From Devosia sp. RR2S18 (GTDB lineage Bacteria; Pseudomonadota; Alphaproteobacteria; Rhizobiales; Devosiaceae), in the NCBI RefSeq assembly GCF_030177755.1, contig NZ_CP126539.1, positions 2,070,001-2,134,000 on the forward strand: DNA of 64,000 bases. The letters are read 5' to 3'. The notes beneath the pieces were generated by a model. That model searched no databases. It saw nothing but the letters and a program-made list of their open reading frames with translations, and was not told the DNA's origin. This document shows, in pieces, positions 7,801 through 16,486 of this stretch. Numbering within the stretch: the first letter of the stretch is position 1; each line of letters opens with the position of its first letter. The position numbers were made by a program, and so were the translations under genes.

Positions 7801-8577
7801 CTTGAGGAAGCTCATCAGGCCGGAGGACTTGCCGCCGCCCGAGAGCTTTTCGCCTTCGCCGCGCAGCTTGGAGAAGTTGGTGCCGGTGCCCGAGCCATAT
7901 TTGAAAAGGCGCGCTTCGCGGACCCAGAGGTCCATGATGCCGTTCTCGTTGACCAAGTCGTCGTCGACGGATTGAATAAAGCAGGCATGCGGCTGGGGAT
8001 GCTCATAGGAGCTCGTGGACTGCACCAGCTGATGGGTGAAGGGGTCGACATAGAAGTGGCCCTGGCCGGGGCCGTCGATGCCATAGGCCCAATGCAGGCC
8101 CGTATTGAACCATTGCGGGGAATTGGGAGCCACGCGCTGGGTGGCGAGCATGTAGCAGAGCTCATCAAAGAAGGTGCGAGCGTCCTCTTCGCTGTCGAAA
8201 TAGCCACCCTTCCAGCCCCAATACGTCCAGGTGCCTGCGAGACGATCAAAAACCTGGCGCGAATCCATCTCCGAGCCGAAGCGCTCGTCTTCAGGAATGC
8301 TGGAGAGTGCTGCTTCGTCGGGAACCGAGCGCCAGAGCCAAGAGGGAACGGCGTTCTCCTCGACCTTCTTGAGCGCCTTGGCGACGCCTGCCTTGCGGAA
8401 GTACTTTTGCGCAATAATGTCGGCCGCTACCTGGCTCCAGGTGGCTGGGATGGCGATGTTCTCGAGCTTGAACACCACCGAACCATCGGGATTGCGGATC
8501 TCGCTGGTGGCCGAGCGGAAATCGATGCCGGCATAGCGGTCTTCGTTGGCGGTGGTGAAGCGACGTTCGATGCGCAT
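4879..8577 (-). CDS. nrdJ: Adenosylcobalamin-dependent (class II) ribonucleotide reductase
   Basis: It reduces ribonucleotides to deoxyribonucleotides using adenosylcobalamin as radical source, in the cytoplasm and independently of oxygen. The product is 1232 aa, the usual size of the long alphaproteobacterial NrdJ. Visible features are a conserved N-terminus ([20 protein letters not shown]), the active-site region [17 protein letters not shown] near residue 472, a TSCPD domain around 1010-1075 ([19 protein letters not shown]), and a C-terminal Cys-rich tail (CTECH...[14 protein letters not shown]) for thiol exchange. The start at 8577 matches the family; an upstream in-frame ATG at 8718 would add an atypical 47 residues. 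No cobalamin riboswitch was seen upstream. Confidence 0.95.
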   Translation of the reverse strand: MRIERRFTTANEDRYAGIDFRSATSEIRNPDGSVVFKLENIAIPATWSQVAADIIAQKYFRKAGVAKALKKVEENAVPSWLWRSVPDEAALSSIPEDERFGSEMDSRQVFDRLAGTWTYWGWKGGYFDSEEDARTFFDELCYMLATQRVAPNSPQWFNTGLHWAYGIDGPGQGHFYVDPFTHQLVQSTSSYEHPQPHACFIQSVDDDLVNENGIMDLWVREARLFKYGSGTGTNFSKLRGEGEKLSGGGKSSGLMSFLKIGDRAAGAIKSGGTTRRAAKMVVVDIDHPDIETYINWKVKEEQKVAALVTGSKTVSKHLKAIMKAAVNCEGSGDDCFDVAKNPALKREVRAAKKALVPENYIFRVIQFAKQGYTDLEFPIYDTDWDSEAYLTVSGQNSNNSVRVTDDFLAAVENDGDWNLTARQTGKTIKTLKARDLWEQIGYAAWASADPGLQYHTTINEWHTSPAAGPINASNPCSEYMFLDDTACNLASVNLLPYRNQDGTFNTAAYEHTVRLWTLVLEISVMMAQFPSRSIAERSYEYRTLGIGYANIGGLLMTSGIPYDSAEGRAIAGAVTAIMTGVSYATSAEIAKELGPFKDYERNSQHMLRVIRNHRNAAHGNAEGYEGLSITPVPLDHANLKDDALSERAKLAWDNALALGEQHGYRNAQVSVIAPTGTIGLVMDCDTTGIEPDFALVKFKKLAGGGYFKIINRAVPPALRTLGYSESQIAEMEAYAVGHGNLNQAPGVNPSTLRTKGFTDDKIEALNKGMASAFDIKFVFNQWTLGVDFLKSLGVTDEQLNDFSFDLLAFLGFSKKDIEAANIHVCGAMTLEGAPHLKDEHLPVFDCATPCGKVGKRYLSVESHILMMAAAQPFISGAISKTINMPNDATVEEAKEAYMLSWRLALKANALYRDGSKLSQPLNSSVLAAADDEEDEDIVEELVAQPAAARVPVVAEKIVERIIERTREREKMPDRRKGYTQKAVVGGHKVYVRTGEYDDGRLGEIFIDMHKEGAAFRAMMNNFAIAISLGLQYGVPLDEYVEAFTFTRFEPAGMVMGNDRIKNATSILDYVFRELAVSYLDRNDLAHVNPDSPTSLGKGVAEEHGARSNAGAPAPVPAERFVSRGMTRGKTANASLMLVPTAEAANYTAATSSVTALRSAAALKIDPAPTALNVAEVDPLPNPPTQKDSGVLRAEAQMKGYTGDQCTECHNFTMVRNGTCLKCDTCGTTTGCS

Positions 8578-8684
8578 GGGTTTAGTCCCGAAAAGGCTGC
8601 TACAGGTGATGTCCTTACCATCGCTCCGATTCCGGTCGGGACACAAGCAATGGTATTTTAGGCCTGGCGACGAACTATCCCTAG

Positions 8685-8712
8685 TAGATAAGTCCTTTTT
8701 ATGTGCATTCAA
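8685..8712 (-). promoter_or_regulatory. Candidate housekeeping promoter for nrdJ
   Basis: On the minus strand TTGAAT (8712-8707) and TATCTA (8690-8685) are separated by 16 nt, about 110 nt upstream of the nrdJ start. The spacing is slightly short and the match approximate. The rest of the 8578-9001 gap shows no gene. Confidence 0.35.
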
Positions 8713-9001
8713 GCGCAAGCGATTGAGCCAACAGCGGTTTTCCCGGAATAACTATGTGGAAACCATGTTTGGCGTCCCGACGGTCACCCCAGCGGAATCG
8801 GGCGAGACTCGGCGGAAATCCACGTCAACAGGATTTGTTGCGTCACGCTGATGACGGTTGCGGGGATATCCACAACCCCTAGCACCAGGTGTGCCAAGAC
8901 GTGCTCACCACGACGCGACAAAGCCAGTTTGGTCTAGGCTCGCGTGGACCTGCATGTTAAACCCGGCGCAAATCGCCTATCCCCATTCGCGGAATCGACA
9001 A

Positions 9002-9400
9002 GTGGCCCAGTCCGGTATCAAGAAATTCCTCTCCGAAATCTTCGTTTGGTGGCAGGGGCAGACCTGGGGCACCCGGCTCTGGATCAAGCGCTTTGGCGTG
9101 TATGTGGGTAGCGACGAGTTCGGCAACCGTTACTACCAGGATAAGAAGTCGAACCGCCGCTACGTGACCTATGGCGGGTATGCCGATGCCTCGAGCATTC
9201 CCCCGGGTTGGTATGGGTGGATGCACGGTCGCACGGACACGCCGCCCACTGAAGACAAGTATGTGCCGCGTGCTTGGGAAAAGCCCCACCTGCCGAACCT
9301 GACGGGCACCGCCCAGGCCTACCGCCCCGATGGCAGCCTGCTCAACAAGGGTGAGCGTCCCCGCGTCACCGGAGACTACGACGCCTGGTCTCCCGAGTAA
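9002..9400 (+). CDS. NDUFA12-family NADH:ubiquinone oxidoreductase accessory subunit
   Basis: A supernumerary subunit of alphaproteobacterial complex I, related to mitochondrial NDUFA12/B17.2. It is involved in assembly or stability of the peripheral arm at the membrane. Diagnostic stretches are FVWWQGQTWGTRLWIKRFG, DEFGNRYYQ, IPPGWYGWMHGRTDTPP and ERPRVTGDYDAWSP at the C-terminus. A GTG start at 9002 gives 132 aa, the usual length for this family. An ATG at 8954 would extend it by 16 residues, and neither start has a strong SD. It is followed 7 bp later by the DUF2155 gene. Confidence 0.9.
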   Translation: MAQSGIKKFLSEIFVWWQGQTWGTRLWIKRFGVYVGSDEFGNRYYQDKKSNRRYVTYGGYADASSIPPGWYGWMHGRTDTPPTEDKYVPRAWEKPHLPNLTGTAQAYRPDGSLLNKGERPRVTGDYDAWSPE

Positions 9401-9407
9401 GGTTCGC

Positions 9408-9842
9408 TTGAATTTGCCCTGGCGGGCTCAACTTCTACGCAAGCTTTCACGCTTGATGCCTCTTGCGGCACTGGGCCTGCTTGCGGCTGCCGCTCCCGTG
9501 GCGGCGCAGCCCGTTGCCAATCCAGTTGCAACCTTGGCCGGACTAGACAAGATCACTGGCCGGGTTACTCGGTTCGATGTCTACATCGACGAGACCGTCT
9601 TGTTCGGCGCGCTCGAGATCACGCCCCGTGCCTGTTACAATCGCCCGCCCACCGAAACGCAACGTACCTCGGCTTTTCTCGAGGTTGATCAGCGCAGCTT
9701 GACGGGCACATCCCGGCGTATCTTCACTGGGTGGATGTTCGCCGATAGCCCCGCGCTCAATGCCGTCGACCACGCGGTCTATGACGTCTGGCTTATCGAG
9801 TGCAAGACGAGCACCGAAGTTCCACCGCCAGACCAGCGGTAA
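9408..9842 (+). CDS. DUF2155 domain-containing secreted protein
   Basis: A predicted periplasmic protein. A basic N-region (RAQLLRKLSRL) and hydrophobic core (PLAALGLLAAAAPVAAQ) form a signal peptide. The mature part (VTRFDVYIDETVLFGALEI, then RACYNRPPTE and FTGWMFADSPALNAVDHAVYDVWLIEC) is the DUF2155 signature with two conserved Cys. Its function is unknown; it commonly sits beside the NDUFA12 gene in Rhizobiales. The TTG start at 9408 is chosen because TAAGG precedes it by 5 nt. ATG 9456 is an alternative but would begin inside the signal peptide's basic region. Confidence 0.8.
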   Translation: MNLPWRAQLLRKLSRLMPLAALGLLAAAAPVAAQPVANPVATLAGLDKITGRVTRFDVYIDETVLFGALEITPRACYNRPPTETQRTSAFLEVDQRSLTGTSRRIFTGWMFADSPALNAVDHAVYDVWLIECKTSTEVPPPDQR

Positions 9843-9925
9843 AAGTTTCCATCATTGTCGAAGAGCATCTGTTTCGTGCGTCGAGGCAGGACGCAAGTAC
9901 GTCCACTGCCAAAAGGAACACGACG

Positions 9926-10429
9926 ATGATGACCTTACCGGAAGTCCAGACCCGGACCGCAACGCCCTATATCTATGTCCCCTTCACGGTCCGCATGGAT
10001 CAGATGCAAAGACCCGCCGAAGAGGGCTTTCCGCAGATATTCGCGCATATCGAGAAACACGGTCTGAAGCCGGTCGGCTCAGCGTTCTACAATTACCGGC
10101 GTATCAACATGGAAGACACGCTCGATGTGGAGGCCGGCATTGCCATCGAGGAAGCGGCACCAGAGGAGGGGAATGTCAAAGCTGGTATTCTCCCCGCCGG
10201 GCGCTTCATGGTGCTTGCCTGGCATGGCCATCCGGACCAGTTGATGACCGTCACCGGAATGCTGGTGGGTTGGTCTCGACTGACGGGTCAGGGGTTCGAC
10301 GTCGAAGAGAAGGCCGATGGTGATCACTTTGCCTGTCGCCTGGAGATCTATGAGACCGATCCAGCCGATGAGCCCGATATGAATCAATGGGTGACCACCT
10401 TGGCCTTCAAGCTGCGAGACGGAGCCTAG
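9926..10429 (+). CDS. GyrI-like small-molecule-binding domain protein
   Basis: A stand-alone GyrI/SHS2-like ligand-binding domain of 167 aa with no DNA-binding domain. Such domains bind small hydrophobic or cationic compounds and occur alone or in AraC/MerR regulators of drug response. The pattern of two SHS2 repeats fits: PYIYVPFTVRMDQM..., GKPVG-like KPVGSAFYNYRRI, VEAGIAIEE, LPAGRFMVLAWHGHPDQL and a final TTLAFKLR. The SD AAAGGA lies 10 nt before the ATG at 9926. It converges on the aph-like gene with the two TAG stops sharing CTAG (10426-10429). Confidence 0.65.
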   Translation: MMTLPEVQTRTATPYIYVPFTVRMDQMQRPAEEGFPQIFAHIEKHGLKPVGSAFYNYRRINMEDTLDVEAGIAIEEAAPEEGNVKAGILPAGRFMVLAWHGHPDQLMTVTGMLVGWSRLTGQGFDVEEKADGDHFACRLEIYETDPADEPDMNQWVTTLAFKLRDGA

Positions 10430-11199
10430 AAGAGATTATCCAGGGCGCCAAAGTAGCGGTAGCGCTCCTCGTCCCAAGCTGTTCCATACGCATCTAGGAA
10501 GCCTTGCACATGCTCCTGGCCACAATTTCGAATAAGACTGCGGCAGGCAAGGGCGAGGTCCTGCCAAGGATCGGCGACGCCCAGGCGTGCGCAATCGACG
10601 AAGCCACTGAAGCGTTCGTCTCGTGCGATGATGTTGGGCACACAAGCGTCGCCGTGAGTGACCACTAGGTTGCCCAGGGGAGGCTGATGCGTTTGCACCC
10701 AAGCCAGCACCTCGCTGGCGGTCCAGCCGTGCCTTTCCTCGTCGAACTGGTCCTCTCGAATGCGGCCTGCAGCCACGTTGGCCGCAGCGTCGGCCAGGCG
10801 TCGGTCCAGACGGTGGTCGAAGGGGCAGGCGGACACTTCCAGCGCATGCAGACGCCGGAGACTGCTGGCATAAACACGGCAAAGTTCAGCGGGTCGATCA
10901 GCCATGTGGGTTAGGTCAGATCCGGGGACCGCAGTCATGAGCAGCCAGTACCGGTCCGCTGAAGGTACGCAGTCGATGACCTTGGGCGCCGGGATGCCCG
11001 TCTCTGCAAGCCACTGCAGTCGACTTACCTCAGCCGGTATTTCGCTGAGCGGGTGCCGGCGCTCAGCCTTGAGGAACACGACCGAGGAACCCAAGTTGAT
11101 CCGCCAGACGGCAGCGTCTGACTCTCCAATCGTGAACTCAGTCCAATCGCCTCCCGAAAGCTGCTGCAGTTCTATTGGAAGGTCAGGTGGTGCGCTCAC
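10426..11199 (-). CDS. APH(3')-like aminoglycoside phosphotransferase
   Basis: A protein-kinase-fold phosphotransferase of 257 aa, near the normal APH(3') length of about 260-270. The catalytic loop VVTHGDACVPNII (about residue 180) and the DFG-equivalent FVDCARLGVADPWQDLALA align by eye with APH(3') enzymes, where HGD supplies the catalytic Asp and the next Asp binds Mg. The N-terminal lobe has FLKAER with the ATP-binding Lys. Aminoglycoside activity is inferred; other small-molecule kinases share the fold. The start is the GTG at 11199, overlapping the aat stop as GTGA, which suggests translational coupling. Confidence 0.75.
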   Translation of the reverse strand: MSAPPDLPIELQQLSGGDWTEFTIGESDAAVWRINLGSSVVFLKAERRHPLSEIPAEVSRLQWLAETGIPAPKVIDCVPSADRYWLLMTAVPGSDLTHMADRPAELCRVYASSLRRLHALEVSACPFDHRLDRRLADAAANVAAGRIREDQFDEERHGWTASEVLAWVQTHQPPLGNLVVTHGDACVPNIIARDERFSGFVDCARLGVADPWQDLALACRSLIRNCGQEHVQGFLDAYGTAWDEERYRYFGALDNLF

Positions 11200-11828
11200 G
11201 CGGATTGATCCCACGCAAGCCAGTCTCCTTCAATGAGAAGCGCCTCTGCCAGTCGCTCCTCATACTGCTCGCGAGGAATGTCGATCCCACCAAGGGAAGC
11301 AAGGTGAGGGGTGATGAACTGGGTGTCGAGCAGCATGAAGCCGCCGGCATTCAGACGATCGACGAGATGAGCCAAGGCCATCTTGCTGGAGTTGGTGGCG
11401 CGATGGAACATGGACTCGCCGAAGAACGCGCCGCCGATCGCTAGTCCGTAAAGCCCTCCCACGAGATCAGTGCCATCCCAGACCTCAACCGTATGGGCTA
11501 CGCCCCGGCGGAACAGCTCACCATAGACCGACCGGATGGTGCCATTGATCCAGGTGGAGTGGCGGTCTTGACCCACAGTGGCGCAGCCTTCGATGATCGC
11601 GTCGAAGTCGGTGTCCACCTTCACAGCAAAGCCAGACTTGCGGATCGCCTTGCGCAGGCTGGTCGAGAGGCGGAAGGCATTGAGGGGAATGATGCCGCGG
11701 CGCTCTGGGCTCACCCAAAAGAGACCCTCGTCGGAGGCATCCTCGGCCATCGGGAAAATGCCGGCCCGATAGGCGCGGATGATCAGCTCGGGAGTAATCT
11801 CGATATCGAAGGGGCCGGGACGAGCCAT
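11196..11828 (-). CDS. aat: Leucyl/phenylalanyl-tRNA-protein transferase
   Basis: It transfers Leu or Phe from charged tRNA to the N-terminal Lys/Arg of proteins, marking them for the ClpS-ClpAP N-end-rule pathway in the cytoplasm. Family signatures are present: LIIRAYRAGIFPMAED near the N-terminus, WVSPERRGIIPL, STWIN, and ESMFHRATNSSKMALAHLV followed by LLDTQFITPHLASLG. The 210-aa length is normal for alphaproteobacteria. The start at 11828 has AGGA 8 nt upstream; an in-frame ATG at 11906 would overlap accC. It follows accC by 46 bp on the same strand. Confidence 0.93.
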   Translation of the reverse strand: MARPGPFDIEITPELIIRAYRAGIFPMAEDASDEGLFWVSPERRGIIPLNAFRLSTSLRKAIRKSGFAVKVDTDFDAIIEGCATVGQDRHSTWINGTIRSVYGELFRRGVAHTVEVWDGTDLVGGLYGLAIGGAFFGESMFHRATNSSKMALAHLVDRLNAGGFMLLDTQFITPHLASLGGIDIPREQYEERLAEALLIEGDWLAWDQSA

Positions 11829-11874
11829 GGCAGTTCCTGGAAAGACAAGGGGCGCCAAATGCGCCCCCTGCTGA

Positions 11875-13221
11875 TTAGACTTTGTTTTCCGCCAGATATT
11901 TTTCAAGCCAGTGGATGTCGTAATTGCCCGACAGAATATCGGGCTCTTTGATCAGCCGCTGGAACAGGGGCAGCGTGGTCTTGATGCCGTCGACGACGAA
12001 CTCGTCGATCGCCCGACGCAGGCGCTGCAGGCACTCTTCGCGCGTCCGGCCGAAGACGATCAGCTTGCCGATCAGCGAGTCATAATAGGGCGGGATCTTG
12101 TAGCCCTGATAAACCGCCGAATCGACGCGCACACCAACTCCACCCGCCGGGTGGTAGAAGGTGATGGTGCCCGGCGAGGGCGCAAAAGTCTGCGGATCCT
12201 CGGCGTTGATGCGAACCTCGATGGCGTGACCCTGGAAGTTCACCTGGTCCTGCGTCATCGACAGCGCCTCGCCCGACGCCACGCGAATCTGCTCGTAGAC
12301 GATATCGATGCCGGTGATCCGCTCCGTGACGGGGTGCTCCACCTGCAGGCGCGTGTTCATCTCAATGAAGTAGAACTCACCGTTCTCGTAGAGAAACTCG
12401 ATGGTACCCGCGCCGGCATATTTCAGCTTGCGCATGGCGGCGGCGCAGATTTCCCCGATCTCGTCGCGCTCCTCGGGCTTGATCGTCGGCCCGCCGGCCT
12501 CTTCCCAAACCTTTTGATGGCGGCGCTGGAGGGAGCAATCGCGGACGCCGAGATGAACAGCATTGCCTTGTCCATCACCGAGAACCTGCACCTCGATGTG
12601 GCGCGGCTTGCCTAGGTACTTTTCCATGTAGACGGAGTCGTTGCCGAACGCGGCCTTCGCCTCAGTGCGGGCCGTGGACCAGGCAACCAGCAGGTCCGCC
12701 TCTGTCTTGGCGACCTTCATGCCGCGACCACCGCCACCAGCCGTCGCCTTGATCAGGACGGGATAGCCGATCTCGCGGGCTGTGCGCAGTGCGTCTTCGT
12801 CGGTTTCGACGGCGCCTTCGGAGCCGGGCACCACGGGGATCCCGAGTTCGACGGCCGTTTTCTTGGCCGTGATCTTGTCGCCCATGATCTCGATATGGTG
12901 CGCGGAGGGGCCGATGAAGGTCACCTTGTGCTCGGTCAGGATCTTGGCAAAGCGTGCATTCTCGCTGAGGAAGCCATAGCCAGGGTGCACGGCATCAGCC
13001 CCGGTGATCTCGCAGGCTGCAAGGATCGAGGGAATGTTCAGATAGCTGTCTTTGGCGGCGTTGGGGCCGATGCAGACGCTCTCGTCGGCGAGGCGCACAT
13101 GCATGGCATTAGCGTCGGCCGTGGAGTGGACGGCTACCGTCTGGATGCCGAGCTCCTTGCAGGCGCGCAGGATGCGCAGGGCGATTTCGCCGCGATTGGC
13201 GATCAGGACCTTCTGGAACAT
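11875..13221 (-). CDS. accC: Acetyl-CoA carboxylase, biotin carboxylase subunit
   Basis: It carboxylates the biotin carried on AccB using ATP and bicarbonate, the first step of malonyl-CoA synthesis. The 448-aa protein has the N-terminal biotin-carboxylase domain (MFQKVLIANRGEIALRILRA), an ATP-grasp domain with a glycine-rich loop (KATAGGGGRGMKV), the catalytic EMNTRLQVEHPVTE near residue 290 and the C-terminal domain. The start at 13221 matches the family exactly. It is 10 bp downstream of accB, in the usual accBC operon. Confidence 0.97.
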   Translation of the reverse strand: MFQKVLIANRGEIALRILRACKELGIQTVAVHSTADANAMHVRLADESVCIGPNAAKDSYLNIPSILAACEITGADAVHPGYGFLSENARFAKILTEHKVTFIGPSAHHIEIMGDKITAKKTAVELGIPVVPGSEGAVETDEDALRTAREIGYPVLIKATAGGGGRGMKVAKTEADLLVAWSTARTEAKAAFGNDSVYMEKYLGKPRHIEVQVLGDGQGNAVHLGVRDCSLQRRHQKVWEEAGGPTIKPEERDEIGEICAAAMRKLKYAGAGTIEFLYENGEFYFIEMNTRLQVEHPVTERITGIDIVYEQIRVASGEALSMTQDQVNFQGHAIEVRINAEDPQTFAPSPGTITFYHPAGGVGVRVDSAVYQGYKIPPYYDSLIGKLIVFGRTREECLQRLRRAIDEFVVDGIKTTLPLFQRLIKEPDILSGNYDIHWLEKYLAENKV

Positions 13222-13231
13222 GAAAGCCCCC

Positions 13232-13723
13232 TTATTCGATGACGACGATTGGCTCGCCGTATTCCACCGGCTGCGCATCCTGGACCAGGATGCGGGTCAC
13301 GGTGCCCGACCGGTGCGCCGGGATCTGGTTCATGGTCTTCATCGCTTCGATGATGATGATCGTCTGGCCTTCGGTGACCTTGGTGCCGACCTCAACGAAA
13401 GCGGGTTTGCCCGGTTCAGGCGCGCGGTAAGCGGTGCCAACCATTGGGGAGGTCAGCGTGCCTGGATTGGAAGAGAGATCTTCGCTAGCTGGTGCAGTGG
13501 CCGGGGCAGGGGCGCTCGACGGAGCCGGAGCATGCGCCTGTTGAGGCGCCGCCATATACTGCATGGGCTGGGCGGCGTAGGTGACGCCCTCATTGGCATA
13601 GGACCTGGTAACGCGGACCCGGAAATCCTCCTGCTCGATCTCGATCTCGGCGAGATTTTCCTTGTTGAGGAGTTCGGCGATGGCCCGGATCAGATCCTGA
13701 TCCACTTGCGATGACTTGGTCAT
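13232..13723 (-). CDS. accB: Biotin carboxyl carrier protein of acetyl-CoA carboxylase
   Basis: It carries the biotin prosthetic group between AccC and the carboxyltransferase. The 163-aa protein has an N-terminal dimerisation part, an Ala/Pro-rich linker (residues 50-80, [15 protein letters not shown]) and a C-terminal biotinyl domain. The modified lysine is in EAMKTMN (about residue 127), a normal variant of EAMKMMN. It lies between aroQ (30 bp upstream) and accC (10 bp downstream). Confidence 0.95.
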   Translation of the reverse strand: MTKSSQVDQDLIRAIAELLNKENLAEIEIEQEDFRVRVTRSYANEGVTYAAQPMQYMAAPQQAHAPAPSSAPAPATAPASEDLSSNPGTLTSPMVGTAYRAPEPGKPAFVEVGTKVTEGQTIIIIEAMKTMNQIPAHRSGTVTRILVQDAQPVEYGEPIVVIE

Positions 13724-13753
13724 TCTTGTCTCCCGCGCCTGGCGCGTTGATCG

Positions 13754-14191
13754 TTATTGCAGTTTCTCGGCAAGGGCTTGCAGCGCCAGTCTATACCCGC
13801 TGGCGCCAAAGCCGCAAATGACACCCACAGCAACGGCCGAGACAAAGGAATGGTGCCGAAACGGCTCCCGTTGGTGGATATTTGTGAGATGCACCTCGGC
13901 TACCGGCAGAGCGACGGCGCGTAGCGCATCGTGAATGGCGACGGAAGTGTGCGAATAGGCCGCCGGATTGATGAGGATCGCATCGGCAGTGTTGAGGGCA
14001 TCCTGAATCCAGGTCACCAGCTCGCCCTCGTGATTGGACTGGCGGAAATCGATGCTGAGATCGAGCGCGTTAGCCGTGTCGCGACAGAGCGCCTCGATAT
14101 CATCGAGCGTGTCCGACCCGTACTTTTCAGGCTCGCGTGTGCCGAGCAGATTGAGGTTCGGGCCGTTGAGGACGAGAACGCGTTTTGCCAT
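13754..14191 (-). CDS. aroQ: Type II 3-dehydroquinate dehydratase
   Basis: It converts 3-dehydroquinate to 3-dehydroshikimate in the shikimate pathway. The 145-aa size is typical of the dodecameric type II enzyme. Motifs are [15 protein letters not shown] (N-terminal loop), [10 protein letters not shown] with the catalytic loop, [17 protein letters not shown], and [16 protein letters not shown] containing the catalytic His region. The start at 14191 matches the family; the upstream in-frame ATG at 14230 lacks support. aroQ-accB-accC is a common gene order in alphaproteobacteria. Confidence 0.95.
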   Translation of the reverse strand: MAKRVLVLNGPNLNLLGTREPEKYGSDTLDDIEALCRDTANALDLSIDFRQSNHEGELVTWIQDALNTADAILINPAAYSHTSVAIHDALRAVALPVAEVHLTNIHQREPFRHHSFVSAVAVGVICGFGASGYRLALQALAEKLQ

Positions 14192-14274
14192 GATCTTCGC
14201 CTTGTGCACCGGCACTTGCCGCCGGCGCAAGGGCGGTTACACGAAATGCACGGAAAAGCAAAGCACGCGCCGGG

Positions 14275-15138
14275 TTAGCCGTCGCACTGGGTCTCGCCAC
14301 AGGCGCGCATATTGGCAATCCGGCTGCGCAATTCGTCGACGCCGATCGCGCCGGGGATGATCTCGTTGCCGATGATATAGGTGGGAGTGCCGGTGATATT
14401 GAGCGCCTGGGCGATCTCATAAGAGTTCTGGATGACCTCTGCGACCTTCTCGGTGCCCATTTCGAGTTCAAGGCTCACCGGGCTGAGCCCCAGGCTGCTT
14501 GCAGCGGCAAGTGCCGCGGCCTTGTCCACCTGGCCGCGGCTGGTGAACAGGGCCTCGTGAAAGTCCCAATAGTCGACATCGGACTGGCCGACCAGCACGC
14601 CTATCCGGGCCGCGTCGATGGACTCGTTGGAAAGGATGGGGAACTCCTTGAGCACGATGCGCAGGTTTGGATCGTCGGCCAGGAGCGTTGCCATGTCGGG
14701 CAGGGCAGTGCGGCAGTAGCCGCAATTGTAGTCGAAGAACTCCACGAGGGTGACGTCGCCTTCTGGGTTGCCAAGGACCACCTGGTCAGGCGCGTTGAAG
14801 ATGGCATCGTGCATGGTGGCAATCGCCGAGCCTGCCTGCACCCGCTCCTCTGCACGTAGCGTGGTGTCGAGCGCAACGGACATGCGCTGCAGGATCTTTG
14901 GATCACCCATAAGATAGGATTCGATCATGGGGTTGATCACTTCGGGGTCGATGGCGGCAGCCTGAGTGACCGGAGGCTCCGAGGCCCTGCGAGCATCGTA
15001 CGCGCTCAGCGCCTCCTCGATCATCGCCTGCACGGTCGCGGTATCGGTTTGCGGTTGTGGACGATCGGCCACCGAATAGCCGAGGGCGCCGGCGAGTATC
15101 CCGACCAGGGCAACGAGGACGATGGTGACGCGCGACAT
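14275..15138 (-). CDS. DsbA-family thiol:disulfide oxidoreductase (membrane-anchored, Com1-like)
   Basis: A probable periplasmic disulfide-exchange protein of 287 aa. An N-terminal signal anchor (TIVLVALVGILAGALGYSVA) is followed by a linker/coil region and a thioredoxin-like DsbA domain. The redox motif CGYC is near residue 136, and a cis-Pro loop (GTPTYIIG) lies near the end. Two further cysteines at the C-terminus (ACGETQC) may form a structural disulfide. The substrate is unknown. The start at 15138 begins the signal sequence directly. The aroQ gene lies 83 bp downstream on the same strand. Confidence 0.88.
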   Translation of the reverse strand: MSRVTIVLVALVGILAGALGYSVADRPQPQTDTATVQAMIEEALSAYDARRASEPPVTQAAAIDPEVINPMIESYLMGDPKILQRMSVALDTTLRAEERVQAGSAIATMHDAIFNAPDQVVLGNPEGDVTLVEFFDYNCGYCRTALPDMATLLADDPNLRIVLKEFPILSNESIDAARIGVLVGQSDVDYWDFHEALFTSRGQVDKAAALAAASSLGLSPVSLELEMGTEKVAEVIQNSYEIAQALNITGTPTYIIGNEIIPGAIGVDELRSRIANMRACGETQCDG

Positions 15139-15289
15139 TCTTGGATGCTCCGGCAGGGACGTTTCTCGGCTTCTAGCAGAGGTCTCGGGATTCGAGCAGA
15201 TGTTGGTGAACACCGCCCTGCCGCTAGCGTCAATTGTTGTTGAGGTCGCGCGCCGATCCGTTTAGGCGGGGCGGACGGAAGGAATTGCC

Positions 15290-16435
15290 ATGATCAAGCC
15301 CGCAACTGACGGACTGATGCCGTTTTACGCGATGGACATCGCGCGCAAGGCGCAGGCTCTCGAAGCCTCCGGCCGCACCATCTGCCACCTCGAAATCGGT
15401 GAACCGGGCTCGCCGCCGGCGCCCAAGGTCATTGAGGCGGTATCGAGAGCGTTGCCCAACCCTCAGGCCTATACGGCTGCCAAGGGCATGCCGGAACTGC
15501 GCCTGGGGCTTTCGGCCTATTACTCCGCCCAGCATGGGATTAGTGTCGATCCGGACAACATTGTTGTGACCATGGGGTCGTCGGCGGGCTTCATCATTGG
15601 CTTCCACACCGCTTTCCGGCCGGGTGACCGGATCGCGATCACGCGTCCGGGTTATCCCGCCTATGTGAATACGCTCCTGGGCCTGGGGTTCTCGGTGGCC
15701 GACATTCCGCTCTCGGCAGAGAATGGATGGCTGTTGACGGGGGCTGCCATTCACGCGGCCTATCGTGAGCAGCCATTCGCCGGCCTGCTGTTTGCAAGCC
15801 CCGCCAACCCCACTGGGGCGACGATAGATCGCGAGCAATTGGCCGACATCGTCGAGACCTGCGCCACACTGGGCCTCACTCTGATCTCGGACGAGATTTA
15901 TCACGGGCTGGACTATCGCGGGGCGTCGGTAAGCGCGCTGGAGCTCTCCCGTGACGTCATGGTGATCAATAGCTTCTCAAAATATTATTGCATGACGGGT
16001 TGGCGCATCGGCTGGATGGTGCTGCCTGAGCACCTGATCCGCCGCGCCGAAATACTCCAGCAGAACCTCTTTATATCCGCGCCAACATTGAGCCAGATCG
16101 CGGCTATCGCGGCGCTTGGCGAACGTGACTACAGCGAGCAGCAGAAAGCGCACTATGCGGGCAACAGGCTGTTGCTCAACGAGGGCCTCCGTTCGCTGGG
16201 CTTCGACATCGGCGCGCCTGCCGATGGGGCTTTCTATGCCTATGCGGGAATAGCCAACTTCTCCAACGATTCCCTGGCCTTCTGCGACCGTATGCTGGAG
16301 GCGGGAGTGGCGATTACACCTGGCGTCGACTTTGACCGGACCGATGGCAACGGCTTTGTGCGGCTGAGCTATGCCGGCAAGCGGGAAACCGTTGAGCTCG
16401 CTCTGGAGCGGCTGAATAAAGCTCTGAAATCATAG
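15290..16435 (+). CDS. Class I/II PLP-dependent aminotransferase
   Basis: A fold-type I aminotransferase of 381 aa, related to aspartate/alanine-type enzymes; the substrate cannot be set from sequence. Visible features are HLEIGEPGSPPAP near residue 30, the cofactor region MGSSAGF, FASPANPTGATI, the PLP-ring Asp/Tyr pair in ISDEIYHGLDY, the Schiff-base lysine in SFSKYYCMTGWRIGW and a C-terminal Arg in GFVRLSYAG. The start is supported by GGAAGGAA 7 nt upstream. It diverges from the DsbA-like gene and converges on rne with a shared terminator. Confidence 0.88.
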   Translation: MIKPATDGLMPFYAMDIARKAQALEASGRTICHLEIGEPGSPPAPKVIEAVSRALPNPQAYTAAKGMPELRLGLSAYYSAQHGISVDPDNIVVTMGSSAGFIIGFHTAFRPGDRIAITRPGYPAYVNTLLGLGFSVADIPLSAENGWLLTGAAIHAAYREQPFAGLLFASPANPTGATIDREQLADIVETCATLGLTLISDEIYHGLDYRGASVSALELSRDVMVINSFSKYYCMTGWRIGWMVLPEHLIRRAEILQQNLFISAPTLSQIAAIAALGERDYSEQQKAHYAGNRLLLNEGLRSLGFDIGAPADGAFYAYAGIANFSNDSLAFCDRMLEAGVAITPGVDFDRTDGNGFVRLSYAGKRETVELALERLNKALKS

Positions 16436-16454
16436 ATTGAAACGACGTCCAAAG

Positions 16455-16482
16455 AAAAGGCGGCCCGCAGGCCGCCTTTTTG
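16455..16482. terminator. Bidirectional terminator between the aminotransferase gene and rne
   Basis: AAGGCGGCC/GGCCGCCTT form a strong stem with a short CGCA loop. A T5 run follows on the plus strand and a CTTTTC tract on the minus strand. It lies 20 nt after the aminotransferase stop and just past the rne stop. Confidence 0.85.
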
Positions 16483-16486
16483 GGTG

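Noticed and set aside
8578..9001. Cobalamin riboswitch upstream of nrdJ
   Set aside because: No B12-box (GCCACTG or AGGAGACCTGCC-like) is visible on the minus strand, although the enzyme uses adenosylcobalamin.
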